Source of the DNA: Nageia nagi
Taxonomy: Eukaryota > Pinophyta
DNA: 64,000 nt
Reading direction: 5' to 3'
NCBI GenBank assembly: GCA_050084985.1
Contig: JBITNC010000001.1
Span: 108,004,001 to 108,068,000, forward strand
In this document: positions 1 through 12,550 of the stretch, piece by piece
Layout of the letters: each line of letters opens with the position of its first letter
Position numbering within the stretch: position 1 is the first letter of the stretch
Made by a program: the position numbers and the translations under genes
The notes under the pieces: generated by a model
What the model saw: the letters and a program-made list of their open reading frames with translations, nothing else
Databases searched by the model: none
Told to the model about the DNA's origin: nothing

Positions 1-610
1 ATGCCAAGATAATACTTATAGCCATCTGCTGTATATTAGAAACCTATGTTGATAAAATAAGAGCATATGCATATATAACAAACTCACAAATGGATAACCA
101 AATAGGGATAACAAACACATACTGATTCCTCACATAGTGATAACAAAAAAACTATACCATGAGTTCCTCACAAAGAGTAAAATAAACACATAGGTGTACA
201 TTTAGATCAACACTATACAACAAAAAATCCTCCTAGAGATGAAGTTATCATCACAAACATGAATTCATACTTCACTTCCCCTTGAGGACAACTTCACTAC
301 CATAAAAAACTGTCAAAGTGTGCACACAAAGTTTCTTAACACAATTAGTGAATAAATCAAGAGAGACAAATTCAGATGAACAGAGCTACAATTGTTGCAT
401 TAAGAACTTTTTCACTAATACAATGTGCTTAGATTTGTGGTACATTATAAGTCATCACTAATATGCCAAGCTCATATTTATAGTTACCAATAGAGGAATG
501 TATAAACAAAAGATACAAACTAAACAAAAATTGAACAACTTTATTAATAAGAAAGAAATGATAATGGATTCATTAAGAATTCAACATTTACTTCCCTTTT
601 AAGGGCAACT
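1..610 (-). repeat. 3' non-coding region of element M with duplicated polypurine tract block
   Basis: On the minus strand the end of RNase H runs into a purine-rich tract near 600-590, followed by GAATTC-containing sequence. A second, similar block (purine tract near 290-280, then GAATTCATG) follows about 300 bases later, so the pol-end block is duplicated. Further left are repeats of GTGAGGAACT (minus strand, about 105-175), also present after pol in elements A and B. A segment near 440-475 matches the 'GATGACTTATA' segment of A (about 28745) and B (about 50655). No coding frame is supported. Confidence 0.65.
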
Positions 611-619
611 TCACCAGCC

Positions 620-2231
620 CAATAAAATCCTTAAGCTAACAGAACTAAGCTTTAGGAAGAGACTTGGTGAACAAATCAACAAAGTTTAGAATTGATGGAC
701 AATACTACAAGTGTAAAAGACCATCTAGAACTTTCTCTTCGATGAAGTGAGCTTGGAATTCTACATGCTTTATTCTTTGATGGAAAATAGGATTTTTTGC
801 CAAAGCAATAATTGATGTATTATCTAAAGAAATTAGAGATGGATGAACTTACTCATACCCAACTTCTTTCATAATATGCCTCAACTAGATGGGTTCCTAG
901 GCTGTAAGTGACATTGCATAATATTCAACCTCGATGGTGGAGAGTGCAGTAGTAGGCTACTTCTTAGAAGCCCAAGAGATAGCACTTAAACCAATACTAA
1001 ACACATAAGTAGAGGTTGATTTTCTATCATCTCTATCTCTCCCATAATCAGAATCTGAAAATCTTGAGAGAACAAACAAAGGCAACTTGTCATATTTGAG
1101 AGCAAGATCTTTAATGCTTGCAACATACCTTAAAATTTGCTAAATAGCATTGAAGTGTTTAACATATGGCTTTTGCATAAAGTGAGCCATCAAATTCATG
1201 GTAAAGGCAATATTTGACTTGGAGATAGTCAAATAAAGAAGACTACTAAGTAGTTGCCCATAAGCTATAGCATTTACCAACTAAGAGTTGGAACTAAGAG
1301 ACACAATGATTCTAGGAGGGACTAGGATTACAACATGCTTGCATTCCTTCATTCCAAACTTTTGCAAGATATCTAAGATATAATTAGATTGATTAAGATA
1401 AGTACAATATTGATATTAGTAGACTTGCATACCAAGGTAGTAATGCAATGGACCAAGGTCAATCATTTCCAAAGTTGCCTTAAGTTTGGAGATGCACTCT
1501 TGTATGAGGACTAAATTGTTCCCTATAATCAATAGATAATCTACATAGAGAAGAATCAAGATTAAGTCTTGTCCTTGATTGAGCACATAAAGATTTGTAT
1601 TAGAGAAGAATTTAGAAAAACCAATGTCCTCAAAGAATCTTGAAATCTTATGGTACCAAGCCCTAGGTGTTTGCTTAAGTCCATATAAAGACTTCTTTAA
1701 CTTGCAAATAAAAGATTCTTTTCCTTCCACAATAAACCCTTTTGGTTGATTTATGTAGATTTTCACATCTAAGTCACCATTGATAAAAGCACTCTTGACA
1801 TCAAATTAAAAAACTTTCCATCCCTAAGCTGTAAAAAGAGCAAGAATTACTTTAATAGTAGGCATCTTTGCCACTGAAGCAAAGGTTTCTTCATAATCAA
1901 CTTCATATTTTTGAGCAAAACCCTATCTCGCTTTATACTTCTCAATTTCTCCAACAAAATTATATTTGATCTTATAAATCCATTTGTTACTAATCACATT
2001 GCATTCATTAGGATAAGGAATCAAATTCCAACTTTGATTCTTCATTAGAGCCTTATACTCCACTTTCATAGCATTCATCCAACATTCTTGCTTGTAAGCT
2101 TCTTTAAAAGATGATGACTTATTCTTACTATCAATTTTGGCAAATAAGAATTTATTAAGTGTCATACTCCTTATTATCCTTTTTGTTGGAGATTTTTGTG
2201 CCTTAGGTGAAAAATATACACTAACATCCAT
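620..2231 (-). pseudogene. copia reverse transcriptase / RNase H remnant (element M)
   Basis: Open pieces at 2231-1923 and 1766-1416 encode RT. The first has the copia RT entry segment (NKWIYKIKYN, then KYKAR). The second has the LKKSLYGLKQTPRAWY block, the catalytic box read as YVDYLL and the LGPLHYYLGMQVY block. The second Asp of the usual YVDD is Tyr here, which would inactivate the enzyme. RNase H can be followed in broken frames from about 1200 to 620, ending in an LFTK motif as in elements A and B. Several stops and frameshifts. Clearly dead; RT family assignment is firm. Confidence 0.85.
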
Positions 2232-2239
2232 CCAAATAG

Positions 2240-3420
2240 GTGCAACAAAAGAATCATCATCCTTATTTCAAAAGAAGAAGATTCTTTAGGAAGTTCAATG
2301 AACTTGACATCCCTTGAGACAAAAATTGCTCTAGTAGAAGGTTGATATAGCCTATATCTTGTATGTTGATTATCATAACCAACAAAGATACACTTTTCAA
2401 ATCTCTTATCCATCTTGTTCCTTTTCTTAGGAACAACAAAGGCATAAGCATCACATTTAAAGACCCTGAAGTGAGAGATGTTAGGTTTTTTTCTTATGCA
2501 TACCTCATATAGAGTTTTTCCTTCTACTACTTTCATAGGATACCTATTTAAGATGTAGATTATAGTATTTATAGCTTCACCCCATAAGAAGCTAGGAAGA
2601 TCATCCAACATACATCTTACCATTTCTTGAATGGTTCTATTCTTTCTTTCCTCTGCACCATTCTGCTGAGGAGTGTAAAGGATTATAAACTACCTCTTGA
2701 TTCCATACTTTGTACGATAATAATTGAATTTATTGCTATTATACTCACCCCCATTATTAGATCTTAACATCTTAATCTTGAATCTAGACTGATTTTCTAC
2801 CAAGGATTTGAAATCTTTGAACTTATAAAATGTTTGATCCTTGTGCTCTAAAAGATAACCAAATGTCATCCTGCTAAAGTCATCAATAAAGCTTAGAACA
2901 TAAGATGGTCCCCCTAGTGACTTAGTTGGAAATGGACCCATCAAATCTAAATGCATAAGTTGAAGAGGTTGAGTTTTTCTAGTTGCTTTATCCTTAATAA
3001 ACTTTTGTTGATTCATTTTACCTAGAATGCACTTCTGACAAAGACTAATAGTAGGTGATATTGTAGGCAAACCTTTCACAAGTTCATGATATTTCATAAC
3101 TTAGATGCTCTTGTGGTTTAGGTGGACTAATTGATGGTGCCAAAGATTACCTCTAGAGCAAATATTAGTTGCAAGATATATCTTTGTTGGAGATTGATCC
3201 ATAATATAAAGATCATCTTTCACTGATCCTTTCACCAAAATGGTAAGACCCTTTTTCATGCACTAAGAGTGTGAGTTAAACTCAAAAGAGTAACCTTTCC
3301 TTGCAACTTGAATGATGGAAAGAAGATTCATAGTGAGTTTAGGCACATAAAGAACATTTTCAAGAATCCTTGTTTATAACCACACACTCCCAATACCATG
3401 CACTTTAAGAATTGAACTAT
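2240..3420 (-). pseudogene. copia GAG-pre-integrase / integrase remnant (element M)
   Basis: Open pieces at 3097-2690 and 2623-2174. The first contains the CX2C half of the IN zinc finger (LCQKCILGK), the first catalytic Asp (HLDLMGP) and a FIDDFSR block. At the second catalytic Asp the sequence reads LRSNNGGE, so Asp is Asn. The second piece is the C-terminal part of IN (LWGEA, LNRYPMK, FKCDAYAFV, IFVGYD). The H-x-H half of the zinc finger lies around 3180-3100 in a broken frame. Element A has the same Asn at this position. Confidence 0.85.
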
Positions 3421-3574
3421 CACCTATCACAACTGCATATGAAAGTTTTCAAACTTATCTTTTTTAAAACACATGTGATTAATGCATCCAAAATCAACAA
3501 TCCAATCATGAGAAAAAGTGTGAGACTTAGAGTAAAAAGTAGTAACATAACCAAAATGTTTGTTCTTCTTCTTG

Positions 3575-4513
3575 TTATAAAAATTGTTTGATTTTCCAAA
3601 TCCTTTTCCACATTGACCTTTCTTTTCTTGAAATAGTCAACTTCCTTATGGCCATAGATGCTACAAAATTACAACTTCTATCTTGCTCTTTCTTTTTCTT
3701 GTGGCAATGAGCTTCCATATGACCATAGATGTTATAGAAATTATAGTTTTCATCAAATTTATCTTTGGATCTCTTTGACTTATCTTGATCATAATTTTTC
3801 CTATTTCCACCATTTTTTAAGTTCTTCTTAGTAGCATGAGAAACATTCTTTTGGTTATGTCCCTTCTTTTTGAATTGAGGCTTCATTGGTCCTAAATCCA
3901 TAGAATATTTCTTAGGAGTGGTGAGTAAAGCTTTATTTTTAAGTGTTTCCTCATGTTTTAAAAGAAACCTAAACAGATTTTCCAAGGAGACAACTTCTTT
4001 CTCATCATTAAGCTTAGTTTCAATAACAATCACAAAGTCGCTAAACTTAGTAGTAAGGATTTGAAGGATGATGAAAGTTAAAAACTCATCATTGATCCAA
4101 TTGCAACCACATATCACAAGCTAAGTCCTAAGATTAATGAACTTATTTAGATATATTACCACACTTTCTTTTTCTTTTTGATGAGATTATAGTAACTTCT
4201 AAAGAATGGTAAACCTTTTAAAAGATTTGGTGTCAAGGTAATTACTCTATAGTTTATCCCAAGCTTCCTTTATAGAGTTTGTAGAAGATATCATAAGAAG
4301 AATCTCATTTGAAACTATATGAAAGATCATAGAGGTTGCCAAATCATTCTTTGTGTTATAAGCTTCAAGTTCCTTTTCCTCTGATGAAACAACTTGGTTT
4401 TCACTAATAATCAACCAAAGTTTTCATGCTTGAAGTTTTGCTCTCATTCAAGGTTCCTAAATGCCAAAGTTGGAACCATCCAAGAAATATTTGGGTGCAA
4501 AATAATCTTCCAT
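3575..4513 (-). pseudogene. copia Gag remnant (element M)
   Basis: Reading starts at an ATG at 4513-4511 (MEDYFAPKYFLDGSNF) and passes several in-frame stops. The longest open part is 4117-3575. The frame aligns along its length with the gag of element A (24410 onward), for example around the shared 'LLKHEETL' stretch. A Lys/Asn-rich tail leads to a zinc-knuckle position read as YNFYNIYGHMEAHC: both Cys of the first CX2C pair are Tyr, while the later His and Cys remain. Protease follows in broken frames around 3600-3300. Confidence 0.8.
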
Positions 4514-4689
4514 TGCTACAAAATAATATGAAGGAGATAAATAATGTAAGCATATATGTTGAATTTTTAAAAAATAATCATCATGCAAATACATGTATGA
4601 ACTAATCAACAAATCTAATGTTGAACTAATAATAAGAATAATAACCATACATACAACATTTTTATCAATAAGAATAATCATAAAGATTT

Positions 4690-6848
4690 GAAGCTTATTT
4701 TCTTGTCTAAAATTAAGCCTTCATTTGGATGCCTGCAAGGAGCCCAAGTCCTACCAATCCTCAACTAGTTCCCCTTGGGTAGTAATATACTCTTACAAAA
4801 AAAAGTACTTGCTATTTTCCAAGGTTGTGATGCATATTGGATCAAATAAATTAATTATCTTGATTAAATTTTCAATTTTCCTTCTAGTTTATCAAGATAG
4901 TCTTTGAATGGACAAGTGAACATGTGGTATCACTACACACATGCCTGTCCACCTATATGGAGTTAAATCCAAACCAACAGAGGAGTTAGGGGTAATTAAG
5001 AAGTGCAAACTTTTCACCACTTAGGTCATCAGATTAAAAGGCTCTAGTCTACCTTATCTTCACCTCATGGCTCCCCAAACAAGTCATGTTGCGAAATAAT
5101 CATGCGAATGTGTTCATTTTAGGGAAAGCATTTTTCAATATTTGCATACTTTGTGTATATAAAATAAAGTGCAAAATAATAAAAATGTTTTAAATATAAA
5201 ATTTATCCACATTTTTACTATAGGTATGAGCTAAAGAGTCCAATGGATTTTGTTACAACCCCTAATGGATTTCTTTTAACAAAGGCTTATTAATTTAAGT
5301 ACCTTCATTAATTTAAGTAACAACATTCAAACCTTAAGAGTCCAATGGGTATTGTTAAAAACCCCTAATGGATCTATATACAAAATAGGTTTATTAGATT
5401 CTCCCCCTTGTTACTTAAAGGGAGAAAAAAATGCCATTATGTGCAAGAAAGAGAACTTTATCCATCCACATGTGTGCAATAATTATGCTTTAGGAAAAAA
5501 ATGTTAAGAAAAAAATTAATCCTCTTATCAATAAAAAAAACCCAACCACATGTGCATAATAATTATGCATAAAGAGAAATATGAATTCATACATGCATAA
5601 CTAATATTAACATTAATCCAAAAAATGAAGTCATACTAATATTAATAATTAAATTCATGCTAACAATTAATTAATCCATGTATTAACATGTCATGAATTA
5701 ATAATTCTCCTATGGTTTTAATGGCATGATTAATTTGTTGGGAAAATTCCAATAGATCTTGCACTTAAATTAATTTAACAAAATTAAGAATGGTTAACTT
5801 AATTGCCCATAACATATAATTAGTGTAAAAACTAATATGAGGCTAAAAAGAAAAAGGCAAATAAAGCAAACTTAATTAGAAAATCCATTATGTCAATTGA
5901 AAAAGCAAGATAATTTCCTATTTAATAAAAAATAGCAACTATCTATCCTTATATGTGAACAAGAAATAATGAAAAAGAGATAAGGGTTTGACAAAAGAGT
6001 TTATGTAGGGATGATGTCACACAAAAGAAGGTTGGCAAGCACAGAGGAGAGCGCACACCACTAGGGTCGTGCAGTGCATGGGGAAGGTGATCGATGTAGA
6101 GGAGGGTGCCAAGGCAGATGTTTGTGTAGGAGTGTTCTACCACGCACGATATAGTGATGTGTGAGAGGGTTGGGTGGCTGGCTGAGCACACCACTAGGGC
6201 TATGACCCTTAGCTGGCTATGCATCGACCCCCCACTAACAAATAAAAATAATAATTATTTATATTATATTATTATTATTTAAAATTAATAATAGTAAATA
6301 TATTAAAAACTATTATTTTATTTATTTGCTAACAAACAAAAAAAATAAAAAAATTTCATTTTTGAATAAACATTATTAAAAAAATAGTTTTTTTGTTTTT
6401 TAAATTGGGCAAGTTTTGCATACATGCAATAAGTCATGCAATTTATTTATAAAAAATTGCCATAAAACTATCATAGTTAAATATATATATAGTTTTGCAA
6501 AATAAACTATAATAGGACAATTTTATACTAAAGCAAACTTACCAAAAAAAACTTTTATTAGTACATATTAAGCAATTTTACTTTTAAAAAATTGCAACTA
6601 ACTAATTGTTAGTAAAAAAGTAATGCATAGTGATAAAAAATTGAACTAACATGTTAGTAAAAATAACAATAATATATCTACTTTAATCAAATTTTGCTAA
6701 ATAAAACTTGATAATCAAGAAAGCAAAATTTGATAATGAACAAGGTAGGAAGAAAAATTATACCTTCATAACCTTTTTACTTCACAAAGTAGATGCAAAA
6801 AGAGGAGAAAAAACCTCCAAAAATGTTGAAGAGAAGCCTCCAAGAATC
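4690..6848 (-). other. leader (5' untranslated region) of element M
   Basis: Non-coding sequence between PBS and gag. The part next to gag (about 4700-5100) matches the pre-gag leader of A (23760-24190) and B (46985-47450) along hundreds of bases. A polypurine run occurs at about 5401-5425 on the minus strand (AAGTAACAAGGGGGAGA), at the same relative place as in A and B. Within 5230-5380 a 40-base segment with 'CCATTAGGGG' is present twice. A GC-richer patch at 5950-6240 and an AT-rich stretch at 6240-6360 complete the leader. The 91-residue open frame at 6224-5949 has no recognisable domain. Confidence 0.6.
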
Positions 6849-6860
6849 GCTTTGATACTA
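6849..6860 (-). other. primer binding site of element M
   Basis: On the minus strand the 12 bases read TAGTATCAAAGC, one base off the TGGTATCAAAGC of elements A and B and close to the copia site for the 3' end of initiator tRNA-Met (TGGTATCAGAGC). It lies two bases inside the LTR end. Confidence 0.75.
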
Positions 6861-6862
6861 CT

Positions 6863-7324
6863 TGATGAAATTAATCCTTATAAACTACTAAGATCTCATG
6901 GAGGTACATACATCATCAATACAATAACTCAATAGCATAAGACAATTTCATAAATAACACAAAATATAAAGTGGTTCCTCCCTCCTTGGGAGTATGTCCA
7001 CTAACTAAGATCTTCTTATTCTCAAGAACCTCTCTTACAAAAATATCTCCTCTCTCTTCAAACCTTAATTCTAGCTTTACAATTAATTTCCATACAATGA
7101 GAGGAGGGGTACCTCTCTATTTATAAAAAGAAACCCACTCTTTAACCTCCCTTTAACCCAAGGGTAAGGTTAAATATGTTCCCATATAAAACTTATTTCT
7201 AAATTTATTCCTCTTTCTATTTTTATTCCCTTAATGCTTTAAGGTATCTAAAGATACTTTAAGCATTAAATGAATTTACATTTAAAGAGACATATTATAC
7301 AATATCACATTACAAATTCTAACA
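6863..7324 (-). repeat. 5' LTR of element M (462 bp)
   Basis: On the minus strand it begins TGTTAGAATTTG and ends TTTCATCA, followed by the PBS. It carries a U3 hairpin (7231-7269), a TATAAATA box (minus strand, plus coordinates 7118-7125) and a segment 'GATCTTAGTTAGTGGACAT' that matches the GATCTAGTTAGTGGATGT segment in the LTRs of A and B. It is therefore a diverged member of the same LTR family. Confidence 0.85.
7118..7125 (-). promoter_or_regulatory. TATA box in LTR of element M
   Basis: TATAAATA on the minus strand, downstream of the U3 hairpin, at the position of the identical box in the LTRs of A and B. Probable core promoter of the retroelement. Confidence 0.55.
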
Positions 7325-8360
7325 GTATAAAGATAGGTTTCAGGTTTTGCAAAAGCAAAAGGATGGAGAACCTAAATTTGTAACGCTTGATAACATTGAT
7401 GAGCATAAGAAAATTAATGAGCAAGTTGAAGCACTTACATAATAAGAACCTCAAACTCCACCTATATTTGTGAGAAGGTCTTCAAGGATTAATAAAGCTC
7501 TTGAATATTACTCTCCTTCTCTTTATTATGTACTTTATACTAATAGTGATGAACCTGAGTATTTTGATGAAGCCATGCAAGGTAGTACATGGATTAAGTT
7601 GGAGTATGCTATGAAGGAAGAGATGGACTCCTTACTTCAAAATCAAACTTGGAGTTTGGTTGAGCTTCCTAAGGGTAAAAAAACACTTATCAATAAATGG
7701 GTGTACATGTTAAAGAAAGAGGGATATGAACAAAAGAGGTACAAGAAAAGACTAGTGGTAAAAGGTTTCACTTAAAAGAAAGGTATATATTTTGATGAGA
7801 TCTTTTCTCCAGTTGTAAAAATGACCTCCATTAGAATAATATCGAGTATTTTTGCTACTAAAAATCTATTTTGTGAACAACTAGATGTAAATTAGATAAG
7901 TTTTCTTCATGGTGGCTTGGAGGAGAAGATTTACATACATCAACCTCAAGGTTTTGAGGTTAAAGGAAAAGAAGGTTATGTGTGTAAGTTGAATAGGATC
8001 TTGTATAGCCTCAAAAAAGCTCCTAGATAATGGTACCTTAAATTTGACATGTTCATGGAAAAAAATAAATTCACTAGATGTCAATCAAATAATTGTGTAT
8101 ACTTTAAGAAGACAACAAATGGAAACTATGTTATCTTGCTTTTGTATATGGATGATATGCTAGTAGTAAGATCTAGTATGCATGATATTATTGATCTTAA
8201 GAAAAAGTTGGCTAAAATGTTTGCAATGAAAGATTTGGGTGAGGCTAAGCAAATGATTGAAATGAAAATAATAAGAGACAAAAAAAATCACATGCTAAGA
8301 TTAATTCAAGAAAACTATTTGACGAATACCATAATGAATCGCTTATATAAATTTAAAATT
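7325..8360 (+). pseudogene. copia reverse transcriptase fragment, second family
   Basis: From 7325 the frame reads an IN-RT linker, then at 7470-7775 the RT entry region (MKEEMDSLLQNQTWSLVELP, INKWVYMLKKEG). It continues with stops and frameshifts through 'QLDVN', 'IYIHQPQGFEVKGKEG', 'LKKAPR', and at 8049-8381 the catalytic box LLYMDDML and MKDLGEAKQM. RNase H is not recognisable. The fragment starts abruptly at the outer edge of element M's 5' LTR, so M most likely inserted into this older plus-strand element; its gag and IN should lie left of the window. The sequence is clearly different from that of M, A or C. Confidence 0.85.
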
Positions 8361-9795
8361 TGGATATTTATCTATGTTTGAGTTCCCTAATAGTACTGGG
8401 ATCTAATGTGCTTGGTTTAGAGTATGATCCATTTTTATTCATTAGATGTTATATTGTAAGGTTAGTTTATTGTACAGCTTCAGTGGGTATTGAATTAGCT
8501 CAATGTTAGTTCTAAGAGTAGTCCATAGATCATATTAAAAGTTATTATTTATGAATGACTAGAACCAAACAATTATAGGGTAAGGTTCCTAAACATTTTG
8601 TTTCTGACATTCCTTTGGAAAATGAAGGATCTTATATATGTCATTATTGGTTATATCCTATTTTTCTTCCTTTCTATCCTATCTTTTTTTTTATGAGTTG
8701 GAATGAATTTCACTTTGATTAGTAGTCTCTTTTCATAAGAATTTGAAATTTACATCAGAATCCATGTTAGCTCCTATGTTATATTTTTAATATTTAATAT
8801 TTGGTAGCTAACATTATTGACTATCTCTTATTTACAAAAGGCTCTATTGTTGCATTTTTTAAAGGTTCAACAATGACGTAATTGAAATAAAAATATGATA
8901 TTTAATGTATGCAGATGACCAAAACAATAGTCAATGAGTTTTTGGAAAATCCAAAGAGTTGCTATGGCTAAACCTTTTAGAAAGGTTTAAGAGGAAACTT
9001 GATGGGTGGAAAGGGGTGATTTTGAGTTTTACTAAAAAATGCCTCTTGGTCTAGACTGTTCTATAAAATATATATGTCTATTAAGCATCATTGTTTTATT
9101 TACCAATAGGGTTTGTAACAAAATTGATAAGATTTTTAGTTACCATAAAGTATGTCTCCAAGTATGCAAAAGGAATTAGAATCTCTATTTTATTATGTTG
9201 AAGTCACTCATAATTTTAAAGAAGCCACTAACAACCATTACTATTATCATAAAGGCTAGATACATTTGAACTTAATTTTATCATTGTATTATTTTTGTTA
9301 AACCTTTTTGTATTATCATCAAAATTCATTACCTTCAAATCTTATTTCCTTTCTTAACTTCCTCCTTATTTCTCTTATCTTCCTTATAGATGTAGTAGGA
9401 AATTGAACATCTTTATCTTTCCAATTTATTATTAAGAGGCTTAATCCACATGAGATGGTAAGTCCTTCCTATGAATTCTCACTAATAGTGTATTTTGAAT
9501 CAAGTTTTCAATATTCAATGGGATACCTTAATCCTTGTAGCCATATTTCAACATATACATTGTGGTTAACCTAATGCAATTTGACCACACAACTCTTTAT
9601 TTGAAAGGTCCACCTTCTTTCTGCTTATATTGTTACATCTTAGCTAGTCACACTAAGAAGATTGAATATCTTAATTAAATTACCAAAAATAAGATCAAAA
9701 AAATAACATTAATGACCAAATTTAATTCATAATATGAATATCATATTTATTCGACTTTGGATGATCCCCTTTTCATATTATGTGTAAATGCTAAG

Positions 9796-9855
9796 CCAAC
9801 ATCTTGTTTGTGGAGGATTTTGATACCAACATCTTGTTTGTGGAGGATTTTGATA
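9796..9855. repeat. 30-bp perfect tandem duplication
   Basis: Two adjacent identical copies of a 30-base unit beginning CCAACATCTTG and ending GATTTTGATA. The next bases CCACA make 'TTTTGATACCACA', whose complement resembles a copia PBS (TGGTATCAAAA), so this may be the inner edge of a lost minus-strand LTR element; no matching LTR was found. Confidence 0.75.
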
Positions 9856-12022
9856 CCACATGTAATAAAAAAATGGAAATTATGATGTCTCTATCAAAAA
9901 TATAAAGAATATATATCCATTGATACAACCACTTATGTAATATTGCAATTAGAGCATAGAGAAACAATTACGTTAGAGCTTATAGTGAACAATTTGATGT
10001 TGATTATTTTATTCCAAAGGTTCAAAGGTAATTTTGACCTCCAACTTATATATGAGATTTTAATTAAGTAATAGTGTACTTGTATATATTCAAAGAGGTC
10101 TATAAACTAAGAACAAAATCTTCAAAAGATCATATTTAATGATTGAATTAATTTGTACTCAAGGACCCTTCTAATAATTATATGTGGAATTTTTATTACA
10201 AGGATGCAAGATTAATGTTACTCTTGATATAAAAAATGCAATCCAATGTCATTGTGAAGGGAGTTTTTAGATTCGTTCATGATCATGAACCAAGTATCCT
10301 TGGATGAATCAATATTCAATCAATTTCACCTTTAATGTTTTATGCCTAGGGAGGTGCTTGGCGAGCCTTTTAACATTTGAGATATCATAATTCATAGATA
10401 AAATGATGATCCAATGACCACCATAGATTTCGAGAACATCTAAAACAAATGATCTTGATTTGGAAATCCAAGATCCCAAATATCAATTTCCTTTTAACCT
10501 TCGTAAGATATTTCATTTAGATAGAGAAATAACTAGGATCCTGAGTTCTTGATGATATGATTTTATCCAATATAGTCTTGCTCATATCTTTAACTAGTAA
10601 GATTATACATTATTCTTACTAATTTTCAATCTAATGGGATCCACATCTCATAGACAAGATGACATTGCTCATTTTTTTAAGCTCTTAAAATTATGGATCA
10701 TGAAGTCTGCCTCCCACAAATAGAGATGTACATTCATTAAAAGACTCCTCATTAACAAGGGAGAAAATAGGATTCTCAATTCCTATGTTTAGTTTTATTA
10801 GGACGAAGCCTTATCCATGAAAAAATGGAAGAAAAAATAATACTTGAAAGGAAAGAAAAATATAGGTTAAGAGTACAATAAAGAAAGGGAAATTATGCTA
10901 CTTGGGGCCAACCAAGGCTTTCGACAAGTTGTTGGAACCATGAGGAAGGAATCTCGGCTCACAACCACCCCCTCATGTCACTATCCTTTCATCAATGGTA
11001 AGAGAGATGAGACTACTATCACAAATATTTCACCCAATGTTCTTAGGAAAATAGAAAAAATGCAATTGATGCAACCCTTTAAGCCATCCAAATATCACAC
11101 AAAGAAATAAAAGAACAAATGCCATCATACTTAGTTTGATCTGGAAGATTAAGTATTCCATCACTAAGGGGAAAATGTTGAGAGATACAACTTTTGAAAT
11201 ACATCGATATGAGCCATATATATAGCTTTAGATTAGAAAATTTCTACTTAACTTAAATAATAGAAATATCAACATTACAACTCATTTCCACTAACAAAAA
11301 TAGCATAACTATGAAGATCTATGAAAATATCTAAGCTACATCTTGTATTTATAGTTGTGATTTCTTAAATTTATGCTAATGATAATTGTAATTTTTCACT
11401 TATGCTCAAGCATAGTTAGGAAATCTTGTTTATACAAGATTTTATAAATATTGAGAGTTTGATTAAGTTTTATAATATTTATATAACTTTGTTGGAATTT
11501 AGGTAGTAAAACTAGGACTATTGATATTTAGACCAATGATAACTGTCATTATTGATGCCAATAGATTTTGAAGCATACCATCGAGCTCCAAGAAAGTTCA
11601 TCATGGTATGGAATTATTGGACTTTGAGAAAATAGATTGTGATCTTATAAATCATTAGATTATATTCCTCATCATCGATATACCTTAGTAACAATCTGGC
11701 CACATTCTAGGAAGTTGTAAAGGTAATGATACTAGTTGGACTCTAGGAATGTTGTGAAAATCACAAGTTTCTCACACTCTTCAAGAACTCATCCAACTTG
11801 AAGGTAGCCACACTTTGGGAAAATGCAATAGTGAAGGATACTATCGAACTTTAGGAAAATTCTTCAATAAAGATACTGTGGATATTCAAGAATTTTTTGC
11901 CTTCATTAACTTATTACCATCTTGAATACCTCTAAAATAATTCAAACTTGTTAAAACCTTAAGCATGAAAAAATGACCTCCCTACTTAATGCAAGTTTTA
12001 ATTTGTATAATATTTTGCCCTC

Positions 12023-12060
12023 TTTGTTGACTATTTTAAAGAATTAGAATAGTCAACAAA
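12023..12060. repeat. perfect 13-bp inverted repeat (hairpin)
   Basis: Arms TTTGTTGACTATT (12023-12035) and AATAGTCAACAAA (12048-12060) pair perfectly around a 12-base spacer. Each arm contains a TTGAC core. Confidence 0.8.
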
Positions 12061-12370
12061 TAGAAAGTAGAAATTAAGCAGACAACATGCATTTAGCAGA
12101 GGTGGGATAGGCTAGAAAAGAATATTGAATAGATCTATTTGCCAAATATAATAGTCTTTAAATATCAGTTAGTCAAAAACTCTTATCAAATATTTTGAAA
12201 TAGAAAGCATATTTTGATATAATTTTGATCATAATACTAAAATAAATCACCATTTTACCATGCTTTTTTCTTCTTGTTAGATTAATCTTCATTCATGAGT
12301 ATTTTGTCAATAATATTTTTGAGATGTTGTGTGATGCTTGTAAAATAAATTTTGAATAAGGCATGTAAAT

Positions 12371-12550
12371 AAAGGAAGGAGGGAAGGAGGGAGAGGATAA
12401 AAAGAGGGGAAACAAAAATAAAAGATAAAGGGGGAAGAGGATAAGGAATTGAGAGGATGGATAAGAAGGTAGAGGCGATGATGAAAGGGAAGGAAGACAT
12501 GATGATAAACAAGAGGAATCTAAGATAGGGAAGGGTGAGAAAAGTAATAG
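12371..12550. repeat. purine-rich stretch
   Basis: The plus strand is dominated by G and A for about 180 bases, with the purest part at 12371-12397 (repeats of GGA/GGGA). The matching pyrimidine strand gives Ser/Leu/Phe/Pro-rich open frames on the minus strand, which are composition artefacts. Confidence 0.6.

Larger units (their letters stand above)
1..7324 (-). mobile_element. Ty1/copia LTR retrotransposon 'M', 3' end outside window
   Basis: Minus-strand copia element. Reading from right to left it has a 5' LTR (7324-6863), PBS (6860-6849), a leader of about 2.1 kb, gag (from 4513), protease, integrase, RT, RNase H (to about 620) and a non-coding 3' region running off the window. The domain order PR-IN-RT-RH defines copia. 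LTR, leader and 3' region match elements A (21272-29628) and B (43977-51996), so the three form one family. All coding parts carry stops and frameshifts. Its 3' LTR must lie left of position 1, so neither LTR age nor target duplication can be assessed. Confidence 0.88.

Noticed and set aside
5949-6224. 91-residue minus-strand frame in leader of M
   Set aside because: GC-richer patch without domain, in the leader; the corresponding patches in A and B do not keep the frame.
10895-11110. 71-residue plus-strand frame
   Set aside because: No motif, no neighbouring coding trace on the same strand. The nearby AAGGGGAAAATGTTGAGAG (about 11167) looks like a PPT plus LTR start, but no second LTR copy was found.
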